NCBI GenBank assembly: GCA_033557685.1
Contig: JAWQRN010000275.1
Span: 1 to 32,394, forward strand
Direction: 5' to 3'
DNA from: Sperchopsis tessellata
Taxonomy: Eukaryota > Arthropoda > Insecta > Coleoptera > Hydrophilidae
Length of the DNA stretch: 32,394 nt
Both the position numbers and the translations under genes were made by a program. The notes under the pieces are model-generated. The model saw only the letters and a program-made list of their open reading frames with translations. It was not told the origin of the DNA and did not search any database. This document shows, one piece after another, positions 1 through 9,381 of the stretch. How positions within the stretch are numbered: position 1 is the first letter of the stretch; every line of letters starts with the position of its first letter.

Positions 1-1850
1 TATATATGGTCTTTTAATCCTTCTTTATAAATTTCTTCCACTCTATTCTGTTTTCCACCAGTGTTCTATTTCTCTCCATTATATACTTTTCTATGTTAAT
101 GTCCCATGCACATATCGGTCTTCCACTTTGTGGTTTTTCCTGTATTCCTGCTCTCCATATTCTTTTAGTTGTTTCTAGGTCCTTTCTTATGTTTGTTTTC
201 CTTATTCAGTATCTTCTTGCATCTTACTTTTTGTCCTTCTTGTTAGTACCCATGTCTTGCATCCATAAGTTAAAATCGGTCTAAATATCACTTTGAATAT
301 TGTTATCTTTGTCTTCTTCGCAACTTCTTTCTTTCTTGTAATATTTCTGTTCATCATATGGTTCGTTTTCATTGTCTTCTCAATTCTCTCATTAAAGAGA
401 GTTATCCGATCTTTCTGCTGTAGTTCCCAGGTACTTGAATTTTTGAACCTGTTCGATTTTTTCGCCTTCTAGTTTTATATTGGTGTCTTCCTCCTATTTG
501 TTTATCATCATTATTTTAGTCTTTCATATTTATTTTCATTCTGTGTTTCTTCAATGTTTAGTTCCATACATTTGTATTCTCCTCTTTCTGACTTTACCAT
601 CAACACTAAATCATCTGCAAAAGCGCACAATGAAATATCTACTTTTCCTAGGTTCAATGAATATGGAATTCTATTAACAGTGGTTTGCATTATTTAATTA
701 TTTCGTCCATATATTCGTTAAACAACGTTGGACTCAGGCTTCCACCCTGTCATAGTCCCTAATATGTTTCAAAATTTGTTGATATCATGTTCCTACTCAC
801 TACAAAGTTGATGGTATTCTTGTACATTTTCTCAACCGCATTTATCAGATTCTTTTTTTACTCTTTTTTTAACTATATCAATACTTTTTCTCTGTCGAAA
901 GCTTTTTCCAACCCTATACATATTAGGTATGCTTTTGTGTTATTTTCCAGTGCCTTCTTTATTATTTCCTTTAGTGTAAATATATGGTCGTTCGAACTTC
1001 TCCCCTTTCTGAATCCACTTTGCGCAACATCCATTTGACCATATGTGTAATGTTTTACTCTTCTATCTAACACTTTTTCATATATTTTTAATGCATTGCT
1101 TAATAGTGTAATTTCCCTATAATTGCTGCACTCTCTTATATCTCCCTTCTTATGTATCATGGGTTCCTCCCAATATTTCGGTATTTTTTTCTTTTCCATG
1201 CTTCATGTGTAGATCTATTCCTTTATCTCCCATATTCCTCAGCATTTTTACCGATATTCTATCATGACCCGCCGCTTTACCGTTTTTCAAAGTTTGGATT
1301 GGTTCCTTTGTTTCTTCGATTTCTATTTCCCCTTCATTTAGTTCTTCATTTTTTTGGTATGTTGTTCTTAGTCCTGGTGGTTTTGTTTTCTCTTGCGCTA
1401 TCATTTAGTAGTTCTTGGAAATATTGTTTACATCAATTTGTCGTCTGTTACCATTCCTCCTTCTTTGTTTTTCAGAGATTTCGTCTGTGTTGTGTTTTCC
1501 TGTCTGATGCTTTTGATTACTTAAAAAACAGTTTTTGGTTCGTTTTACTGTTTTCCTCCATTTTTTCCCCAAATTTCTACCAACTTTCTTGTTTACTAGC
1601 TTTTACCAAGTCTCTTACTTTCTTTCTGTGTTGCTCGTATTCGTTGTATTTTATTTGCGATTCATCTTGTAGATACTCTTTTCACCTTTTCTTCTTTAGT
1701 CCTACTTCTTGTTTTATTTCCTGGTTCCACCAGTTTATCTTTTGTTTTTTGTTTCCCGTCTTTATTGTTCCACATATTTCGTACTGTCATGTACGATGTT
1801 TTTGTATTTTATCGATAATTCCTCCATGTCTACGTATCTTATAAAAAAGT
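1..1850 (-). mobile_element. LINE retrotransposon, RT part, degenerate and open at the left edge
   Basis: Non-LTR retrotransposon relic read right to left. Near 1740-1680 the minus strand encodes INWWNQEIK followed by a lysine-rich stretch, typical of the linker between endonuclease and reverse transcriptase. Near 1310-1250 comes LKNGKAAGHDRIS, and at 1199-873 HKKGD, CSNYREITLL, QSGFRKGRSSNDHIFTL and a KAFD-like motif. GGSLSPTLF lies near 735-715, and the catalytic FADD is encoded at about 610-621. The thumb and C-terminal part continue leftwards with FKYLGT and PILTYGCKTW (near 240). Several stop codons and frameshifts interrupt it, so it is dead. No endonuclease domain was found, so the 5' end is probably truncated near 1850. 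Clade is not certain; an RTE/R1-like LINE is likely. Confidence 0.88.
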
Positions 1851-2290
1851 ATCCAATGTAATAACCATTTTAAATTTCAATATCTCATTTATTTAAACAG
1901 ATTAAGAAATTATTTCTGAAATATTGTTAGTTAAGACTTACACACATCATATAGTAATTAATTTTACCATACCAGGTGGTTAAAAAAATACAAATCGAAC
2001 AACTACAAAATAGCATAATATATTAGTGCATATTCTTAATCATCTCTTTTAAAACTACAACTTTTATAAAAGATTTTTTAAACCTACATTTAATATTTGT
2101 TGAAATATGCAAATATTTGTAGTTGGTAAATATTCAGTTGCTAGTTTTGCTCTGTCAGTTTAGACGTTCTGTGATAAAAAGACAATTAAAATTGATTATT
2201 AAATTATGACTTTCTAAAATCATTAGTTAATAAATATGATAAAAATTTTAGGGTAGGCATCTCAGTAACCACGATATGTGCTTAAAAATA
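1851..2290. other. AT-rich spacer with no recognised gene
   Basis: I see no coding signal here. It may include the untranslated 5' part of the mariner-like element that starts near 2300, but no terminal repeat could be assigned. Confidence 0.5.
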
Positions 2291-2299
2291 GCCAGAGGC

Positions 2300-2490
2300 A
2301 GAAATGTATTCAAATATATTTACATTCGAGGGATTAATAGAAATACACCCAGTAGAAGAACCAGATAACATTAGATCAATAGTACGTTATTTCAGCATAC
2401 CAGAAATTTTACTTGGGAGAATTACTCATAAAACAAAACTTTATCCTTATCATATCCAACTTAAGCAAGATTTATCGGTAATCGGTATTC
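2300..2490 (+). mobile_element. mariner-like transposase, N-terminal helix-turn-helix fragment
   Basis: The open frame 2304-2504 contains VEEPDNIRSIVRYFSIP, then RITHK and LYPYHIQLKQDL. This is the pattern of the second HTH and linker in the insect mariner-like transposases whose catalytic part carries a WIGRGGP motif. The frame stops right after this segment. The matching catalytic part of the same family lies at 4490-4840 on the same strand, with other repeats in between, so the two look like halves of one interrupted copy. The first HTH is missing or decayed. The family assignment rests on motif pattern only. Confidence 0.6.
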
Positions 2491-2510
2491 ATCACCTTCG
2501 ATAATCGCGA

Positions 2511-3001
2511 TATCTGAAATGCATGGAGTAAAATCAGGAAATGATTTTATGTATCAAAATAAAGTAAAAAGTTCCAGTCAATATGTGAATTACTGTGAAA
2601 TGGAAAAACACACAGCAATCTTATTTTTCGTCCAATCTTAATAAAAGAGGTATCGTTAGTTTTGTTATAAACGTTGGCTTCTTTTAGGTTTATTTAGTTT
2701 TTTTGTACATTTAGCGGTTTTCAAGTTATTCGCCTTTGAAACTTATAAACAGTCGTCATTTTCAAAAGGTTAATGTTACTGATGTTATGATTTTTAAGGT
2801 TATAAACAATACACTTTTGAATAAATATACTGAATTTCAACTTTATATCTCAACCCGTTCTCAAAATATTAAATATTTTAGAAAAAAACACATACAGATA
2901 GACGGAAAACGAAGCATTTTAAGATGCATATTGACTGGAACTTTTTTCTTTATTTTGATACATAAAATTATTTCCTGAATTTTCTCAGTATATTTCAGAT
3001 A
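2511..3001. mobile_element. fold-back or MITE-like element with 75-bp inverted arms
   Basis: The arm 2511-2585 (beginning TATCTGAAAT, ending CAGTCAATATG) is repeated in inverted form at 2927-3001 with only scattered mismatches. About 340 bp of AT-rich, non-coding DNA separates the arms. The outer ends read TATCTGAAAT and ATTTCAGATA. No transposase is encoded, so this looks like a non-autonomous DNA element. A TA target duplication is possible but not demonstrable, because the terminal bases are themselves TA. The small open frame 2736-2978 overlaps the right arm and is not a gene. Confidence 0.72.
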
Positions 3002-3274
3002 CACATAAGTTTATATTTATTTACATGCATATGCATACGGGTACAGCACCAATTATTTATACGATACGATAGTTTTACAAAAGTGCAACGTATAGTGAGA
3101 ACGTGGATTCGAACTTTTTAACCAATTATAAAAATCTGATGTTAAAAGCGCTTATGAAAACGGCAGTTTTGAAAACCATATATGAAAATCGTAGTCTTGA
3201 GAATCGAGTTTCGATTATTAAAACCGCGGATTTCATGATTCATATTTTCACGATAGTTATCGAAAACCGATCAC

Positions 3275-4442
3275 GATCGACTATTTACAAGAATCAAAAC
3301 CAACCGCCTTAATAACAAATTCGACAGATATCAACCCATCGAACAAGCAGGATTTAAGAAAGTCTACAGCACAACATATCACCTACAGACCACAGAATAC
3401 AATTTCATCTTACATTTGGTATTTCTAGACTTTCAGAAGGCTTTTGATTCAATATAAACAAGGTCATTTTTAAGAGCTATGGACGAAGCTAGAATAGACT
3501 CACGATACTCCAAGATCCTGAAACATATTTATGATAACGCATCCTTCCATGTTAAAATCGACGAGGACCTGGTAACAAATAAAATCAAAATCCAGAGAGG
3601 ATTTCGCCAGGGGGGTCCCATCTCCCAGAATTTATTTACACTGGTACTGGAAGCCATCTTTAAACAACTAGCGTGGGAAAACAAATACGGATAGACGGAT
3701 CTTACTTGAGCCATCTATGTTTCGCGGACGATATAATTTTGATCTCGAGCGATGTGGAAGAACTGAAGAGTATGCTACAGGAACTTAATAATGCATTCAA
3801 ACACGTAGGACTACAAATGAACTTGGATAAGACCAACATTATGAGTGACAGTGGAGTAGTCGTTCAACTAGACAACAAAAAGATCGACAACGTGGAAAAT
3901 TACGTGTAACTTGGCCACAACATCAAACTAGCCAAGACAAACCACATAGCAGAGGTAAATAGAAGAAAAGGCCTAACACGGGCAGCGCTTGGAAAACTGA
4001 GTTACATCTTAAAGGACCGAATCATTCCAAAAAATTTAAAACGAAAAGTATACGAGGCATATGGCCTCGAGACAAGAGCAATGTTGGGTATCACTACGAG
4101 AGACAAGGTGATAACTGAAGAAACCTTAAGAAAAACAGGGATCACAGATGTTAGGGAACGCGTAGTAAAATTGAAATGGCAATGAGTTGAACATGTTTCA
4201 GTACAGGCAAAAGACAGATGGACATCATAAATAACAACATGGAGACCAAGAGAGACGAAGAGAAGCCTGGGAAGGCCCCAGAAAAAATGGACTGTCATCT
4301 GTCATCAAGCACAAAGCAGGCAAAAACTAGTTCCAGATGGCGCAAGATAGAGAGAGATAGAGAGACATGGAATAATTTAGGACAGGCTTATGTCCAGGAG
4401 TGGATGGAAAGTGGTTGAGAAAGAAGAAGAAGAAGATCACGC
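3275..4442 (+). mobile_element. 5'-truncated RTE-like LINE, RT domain to 3' end, degenerate
   Basis: The relic begins inside the reverse transcriptase with LFTRIKTNRL, then QAGFKK, LDFQKAFDSI, a second palm motif FRQGGPISQNLFTLVLE (3601-3660) and the catalytic FADDIILISSD (FADD at 3721-3732). After ENYVxLGHNIKL the usual CVLPVxTYGxETW segment is missing: KVYEAYGL joins directly to ETRAMLGITTRDK near 4065-4085, an internal deletion. The C-terminal KLKWQ, WTS, GRPQKKWT and AYVQEW motifs follow. It ends at about 4418-4436 in a (GAA)n tail. Stop codons and at least one frameshift (near 3690) make it non-functional. It sits between the two halves of the mariner-like transposase. Confidence 0.88.
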
Positions 4443-4489
4443 CTGGCTTTCACCCGACAGATCCATATTTGACAGCTCTTATTTTTATT

Positions 4490-4840
4490 ATTATAATAAC
4501 ACAAATCCCCATGCCACGAGACCATTGGATAATCAGCAGAGGTGTTCTCTTATTTTATGGGCCGGCATTGTAGGTATTCATATCAATAATAATGGAAAAA
4601 ATTATTTAAAATGTTTGCAAATTGCTCCCAAGATATGTTGGATACTTTGCTCAGGATACTTTTATGGTTTATACAAGACGGTGCGCCAGCATATTGCAGT
4701 CGAAATGTAACAGAATATTTGTTCCAAATACAATATCCAAATAAATGGATTGGAAGAGGATTGGCCAGTTGGTCGTCTAATGTAACTAAATTAGATTTTT
4801 TTCGTTTTGGGGGTTTGTTAACACGTGTAATGCTAGCGAA
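4490..4840 (+). mobile_element. mariner-like transposase, catalytic fragment
   Basis: Continues the family seen at 2300-2490. TNPHATRPLDNQQR and LWAGIVGIHI are encoded at about 4498-4585. After a frameshift come WFIQDGAPAYCSRNVTEYL (near 4662-4720), the aspartate-containing QDGAP motif, then YPNKWIGRGLASW and TKLDFFRFGG, with the third catalytic aspartate in LDFF. The first catalytic aspartate region is absent. Frame changes and loss of the WPxRSPD core (replaced by SWSSNV) indicate a dead copy. Confidence 0.8.
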
Positions 4841-4861
4841 ATTTAGTATTTGTATTACTAT

Positions 4862-4985
4862 GCTATGCGCGGAGGGAATTCGGGTGGAGGGAGAGTGGCA
4901 CTGTTAGGTGGCGGCGGAGCCACATTACGCAGAGGAAGGGCGGGTGGAGGGAGAGTGGCACTTTTAGGTAGCGGCGAAGCCGCGT
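4862..4985 (+). repeat. GC-rich 60-bp tandem duplication
   Basis: Two copies lie in exact 60-bp register. GGGTGGAGGGAGAGTGGCAC starts at 4882 and again at 4942, and each copy ends in a GCGGCGRAGCC block. Several G-runs per copy are a possible quadruplex former. The short open frame across it (4850-5059) is low-complexity glycine/arginine and not convincing as a gene. It abuts the left edge of the satellite. Confidence 0.8.
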
Positions 4986-4989
4986 GTGG

Positions 4990-5640
4990 ACATTTGTTTA
5001 AACCTTACGGGAAGGTTAATTTGCTAGGTTATTTTAATCCTTACAGATTTCACACTTAGTGCGTTTTTCACTCCTGGTACACACTAAATATTGCTTACTT
5101 CACTCTTAGTACACAGTGAGTTTACGTACTTAACTGTTTCGGTGTACTTTGTACGTATTTCACTCCAGTTTCACTCCAGTTTCACATATGAATGCGATAT
5201 TTACTACTTTTTACAAGTTTTTGTCGATTTTTCACTCCTAGTACACACTAAAAATAACGTATCTCACTCCTACTGCATAGTTAACGTACGCACTTTCCAA
5301 CTGTTTTGGTGTTATTTTGCACTATTTTCGCTCCGGTTTCACGCTAAATTGTACGTTATTTTTTCGGTGTCACTCTTAAGTGGTAATTTGAACCTTAAAA
5401 TAATCCACTTTTCTACACAATTTTAAACCTTACAGAAATAAGGTTTCTGAATTGAAACCTTACACTTTTTCAGTATTCCACACAGTTTTAAACCTTACAA
5501 AAATAAGGTATTCGCATTTGAACCTTAAATTGTATCGCTAATTAGCACAATTTCAAACCTTACACAAATAAGGTGTGCACTTTTAAACCTTACCAAACCT
5601 TAAACCTTACGAAAATTGTATTTCTTGACAATTTTAATGA
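4990..5640. repeat. left flank of the satellite: degenerate 65-bp units with AAACCTTAC hairpins
   Basis: From 5060 to 5290 the phrase CACTCCTRGTACACACTAAA recurs several times in variant form. It is the same phrase found in the 195-bp monomers. From 5420 to 5600, AAACCTTAC motifs recur at 5425, 5455, 5489, 5520, 5555 and 5585, alternating about 30 and 34 bp, so the basic period is about 65 bp. At 5425, 5489 and 5555 the motif is followed closely by its own complement (AAATAAGGT), giving short hairpins. There is also an 11-bp duplication, CACTCCAGTTT, at about 5160-5185. No gene. Confidence 0.75.
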
Positions 5641-7770
5641 TGTATTTCATGGGACGTGAACTACTTTCCTACCTTTTTGAACCTAGCGATGGACAGTATT
5701 TTTATGTAATTTTCACTGTTTACTATCTTACTGATAGTACACTCAACTGTCGTTCATTAAACCTTATGAAAAACACAGTAAATATGACATTTTAAACCCT
5801 AAAAAACTATCTTTTTGTTGCATATTTAGTGTAATTTTCCTTTTAGAAAGGATCGACTTTGCTACCTTTTTGAACCTAGCGACAGACATTGTTTTTATGT
5901 AATTTTCACTTTTGAACTATCTCAATCCTAGTACACAGTTCTGTCGTACCTTAAACCTTACGAAAAACACACTAAATGAGATATTTTTAAACCCTACAAA
6001 AGTATCTTTTTGTTGCAATGTCACTGTATTTTTACATTACAAACAGATCGACTTGCCTACCTTTTTTAACCTAACTACAAACAGTATATTTATGTAATTT
6101 TCACTTTTTACGTATCCCACTCCTAGTACACATTTTTATTGTACCTTAAACCTTACGAAAAACATAGTAAATGAGACATTTTTGAAAATGCACATTTTTA
6201 AACCCTAAAAATGTGTCTTTGAGTTGCATTTTTAATGTATTTTTATCTCTGAAAAAGATCGCATTACCTACCTTTTTGAACCTATCGACAGACAGTATTT
6301 TTATGTAAATTTCACTTTTTATCTATCCCACTCCTAGTACACTCTTCTGTTGTTCCTTAAACCTTACGAAAACACACTAAAATGCCAATTTTTAAACCCT
6401 AAAAAAGTGTCATTTACTTGCATTTTTAGTGTATTTTTACAATTGAAAAAGATCGTCTTTCCTACCTTTTTGAACCTAACGACAAACAGTATTTTTATGT
6501 AAATTTCACTTTTTATCTATCCCACTTCTAGTACACTCTTCTGTCTGTCCTTAAACCTTACGAAAACACACTAAAATGCACATTTTTAAACCCTAAGAAA
6601 GTGTCTTTTACTTGCATTTTTAGTGTATTTTTACAATTGAACAGGATCGACTTGCCTACCTTTTTGAACCTAGCGACAGACAGTGTCTTTATGTAATTTT
6701 CAATTTTTAACTATCTCACTCCTAGTACACACTTCTGTCGTACCTTAAACCTTACGAAAAACACAGTAAAAGTGACATTTTTAAACCCTACAGAAGTATC
6801 TTTTTGTTGCATTTTTACTGTATTTTTATATTACAAAAATATCGACTTCCCTACCTTTTCCTACCTAACGACAGACACTATTTTTATGTAATTTTCCCTT
6901 TTTATCTATCCCGCTCCTAGTACACATTTCTATTGTTCGTTAAACCTTACGGAAAACACAGTAAAGTACACATTTTTAAACCCTACAGATCTGTCATTTA
7001 TTTCCAATTTTAGTGCATATTTACTTTTGAAAAGGATCGACTTGCCTACCTTTTCCAACCTAACGACAGACGGTATTTTTATGTAAATTTCACATTTTTA
7101 TCTATCCCACTCCTAGTACACTCTTCTGTCTTTCCTTAAACCTTACGAAAACATACTAAAATGCACATTTTTAAACCCTGAGAAAGTGTCTTTTACTTGC
7201 ATTTTTAGTGTATTTTTACAATTGAAAAAGATCGACTTTCCTTCCTTTTTCAACCTAATGACAAACAGTATTATTATGTAATTTTCACAGTTTACGTATC
7301 CCACTCCTATTGCACTTTTTTGTCGTTACTTAAACCTTACGAAAACACACTAAAATGTACATTTTTAAACCCTATAAAACTATCTTTTTGTTGCATTATT
7401 AGTGTATTATTACTTTTGAAAAGGATCCACTATCCTACCTCTTTTAACCTAACGACAGACACTATATTTATGTAATTTTAACTTTTTATCTATCCGACTC
7501 CCGGTACACATTTCTATCGTACCTTAAACCTTACGGAAAACACTCAGAAGTACACATTTTTAAACCTTACAAAAGTATCTTTTTGTTGCATTTTTACTGT
7601 ATTTTTACATTACAAAAATATCGCCTTTCCTACCTTTTCGAACCTGACGACATGCACTATTTTCATGTAATTTTCACTTTCTACGCATCCCACTCCTACT
7701 ACACTCTTCTGTCTTTCCTAAACCCTTATGAAAATCACACTAAATTACATATTTTTAAACCTTACAGATC
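5640..7770. repeat. satellite array, about eleven 194-196 bp monomers
   Basis: The anchor TTAAACCTTACG (or a close variant) occurs at 5757, 5951, 6146, 6357, 6551, 6744, 6940, 7136, 7330, 7524 and 7719. Spacing is 193-196 bp, except one 211-bp unit holding a short internal duplication near 6180-6200. Each monomer carries the same ordered blocks: TTAAACCTTACG, TTTTTAAACCCTA about 35 bp later, TTTTTGTTGCATTTTTA, GATCGACTT, CCTACCTTTTTGAACCTA, TTTTTATGTAATTTTCAC, and CACTCCTAGTACAC just before the next anchor. Small open frames inside the array are by-products. I do not recognise the family. Confidence 0.93.
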
Positions 7771-8150
7771 CTACACATCTCACAAGGTTTGCAGTGTATT
7801 TTCAACCTGTTTTCCCATTTTACACTGTCTAACCCAACTAGTATTACTGATTTTCACTGATAAACCCTACAAAATATCAGTATTTCATAAGATTTACACT
7901 CTTTTTCCAATACCTCTTGCTTATTTTGACAGTATCTAACCCAACTGTTTTTTATAAAAAATGACATTCTAAACTTTACGAAATCTGCATTTCTCATAAG
8001 GTTTACACACTAACCAGTAACTATTAGACTTTACAAAACCTACGAAATTGCCACATTTCATAAGGTTTTCACACTAACATACAAGTTTTTTACTTTGTAA
8101 ACCTTACGAATTTGCCATATTACGTAAGGTTTACACACTAAAATTTATTT
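7770..8150. repeat. right flank of the satellite: inverted CATAAGGTTTACAC units
   Basis: The motif now appears mainly in the opposite orientation: CATAAGGTTT or variants at 7781, 7885, 7995, 8059 and 8123. The last three are exactly 64 bp apart. At 7972-8004 and 8099-8132 a forward AAACYTTACG is followed about 15 bp later by the inverted copy, making hairpins. TATCTAACCCAACT-type phrases repeat at about 7828 and 7933. No gene. Confidence 0.75.
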
Positions 8151-8229
8151 CCATATTTCAAAGCTATATAGTTTACATGGTTTACATTTATTTTTTTTTA
8201 AATTTTATCTTCAGGTTTTCTAAGAGATA

Positions 8230-8430
8230 ACCGTGTGTTGGATTTTCTTTTTTTTGCTGACATTTCGTCCACCGTTGCAGGGGACATTATCAGGACATGA
8301 CTTAAAAGTGCTAATTATAGAATGCCATGTAGCTCTGAGAATTGCTAGACGCAGGTGCCGACCAGCTCTAAAAAGTACTAAGTATAGAATGACTTGTAGC
8401 TCTCAGAAGTGCTAGTTATAGAATAAACGT
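8230..8430. repeat. short dispersed-repeat fragment with internal direct repeat
   Basis: GCTGACATTTCGTCCACCG then TTGCAGGGGACATTATCAGG (about 8256-8297) resembles the terminal sequence of Penelope-like and related insect retroelements; this is from general familiarity and is weak. Directly after it, RAGTGCTAATTATAGAATG and TGTAGCTCT recur in three decayed copies (about 8308, 8371 and 8405). The open frame 8233-8415 spans this and shows no known domain. Confidence 0.4.
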
Positions 8431-9110
8431 CGGCAAAATGAAAAGCCAACACGCCGTTATCTCCCGGAAAACCTGTAAATTTTTACTTGGTCGTATAAGT
8501 TTACGTACTGAATTACCTCAATTTTGTTCGGACTCTTTGGGAAGGGGGGGATACATTAGACCAGTCCTGTATCATATTTCTCTGAAAAGGTTATACTTCC
8601 TTTTGAACATGAAGTGAAAGTTACGTACTGTATAAAAGTATCTACAAAATATTTTTAAACAACAAAAATTAATAAATCAATTTACTCCTTATAACGAAAG
8701 TCAAATATACCAATAAAAAAATCAAAACCATCTTGCAGATGCACTAGAAAGATTAGGATCCTGAAAAAAAATAAACCCATCTTGGTCCAACTTAGTGTGG
8801 CATCAGCATCAGATGCCTTTCAGGGATAAATAAATTAAAAAAAACGTAGTATACAACTTCAAAACAACAATTATGTCAACCATGCAAGTAATATTATAAA
8901 AAGGAGCAGATGGTACTTTCAGAAGCAGGTAGGATACTGAAACAATTGCATACCACTATATGTTTGGGTCCTACGTCCAGGTGTACGCATTTGGGCAACA
9001 GTACGCATGCGCGCGCTTTTAAACTTATTCAGAACACGCTTTTAGCGTAAGGACAAAACACAATCGTCTGTTGACGGTAGAGTGGTAAGGATATATCGTT
9101 CGTTCATACG
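8431..9110. other. upstream region of cyclin D, no recognised element
   Basis: AT-rich with short homopolymer runs. CpG-containing sequence (ACGCATGCGCGCGC) appears near 9003-9018, unlike the AT-rich surroundings, and may belong to the cyclin D promoter. No TATA box was convincing. Confidence 0.4.
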
Positions 9111-9118
9111 GAGCCTTA

Positions 9119-9160
9119 CTCTCAGTGAAACAACGTGCTGCGCGTGTGACAGTTTTGTTG
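9119..9160 (+). promoter_or_regulatory. candidate initiator of cyclin D
   Basis: The arthropod initiator consensus TCAGT occurs at 9122-9126, 58 bases before the start codon. At about +28 from its A is AGTTT, four of five bases of the downstream promoter element. There is no TATA box at the expected distance. This is a motif match only; TCAGT is short and could occur by chance. Confidence 0.3.
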
Positions 9161-9183
9161 ATCCAGTGTTCGAACTTTAGAAT

Positions 9184-9381
9184 ATGAATTTGGCTTGTTT
9201 GGAAAACATGACAACATCAAGTTTTGCGCTTAAAGACCCTACCCTCTTCAGGGATTTCCGAGTTATCGAGAATTTGATCCGCGACGAGGTGAAATATATC
9301 CCTGTGTGTAATTACTTTGCAGAAGTTCAAACTGACATCGAACCTTTCATGAGGAAGGTTGTTACTACTTGGATGCTGGAG
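9184..9381 (+). CDS. CycD: cyclin D, exon 1 (N-terminus)
   Basis: First coding exon of a D-type cyclin, the regulatory partner of CDK4/6 that promotes Rb phosphorylation in G1. It encodes 66 residues. The ATG at 9184 is preferred over the one at 9208 because it places L3-A-C5-L-E7 at the N-terminus, the LxCxE Rb-binding motif typical of D cyclins. Then follow DPTLFRDFRVIENL, YIPVCNYFAEVQTDI and the start of the cyclin box, MRKVVTTWMLE. Translation runs into a GTTTGT donor at 9382, phase 0, and VCEEQ continues in exon 2 at 13512. In-frame reading past the donor gives only a low-complexity tail and a stop. A satellite ends about 1 kb upstream. Assignment is firm; exact transcript start is unknown. 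Confidence 0.93.

Noticed and set aside
1152..1844. 230-codon plus-strand open frame, hydrophobic and rich in F, S and L
   Set aside because: It is the antisense of the LINE linker and RT region; the minus strand there carries the WWN, KAAGHD and RT motifs.
3103..3312. 69-codon open frame before the LINE
   Set aside because: No domain is seen and its end overlaps the LINE start in another frame.
4850..5059. Glycine/arginine-rich small protein
   Set aside because: It is the translation of the 60-bp GC-rich duplication, with no start context or homology that I can support.
5640..7770. CRISPR-like array or telomeric repeat
   Set aside because: The units are long, fully repeated without unique spacers, and in a spliced eukaryotic genome; the motif is not the TTAGG insect telomere unit.
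5091..7939. Several 60-118 codon open frames in the satellite
   Set aside because: They shift with monomer variants, are AT-driven and carry no domain; they are products of the repeat.
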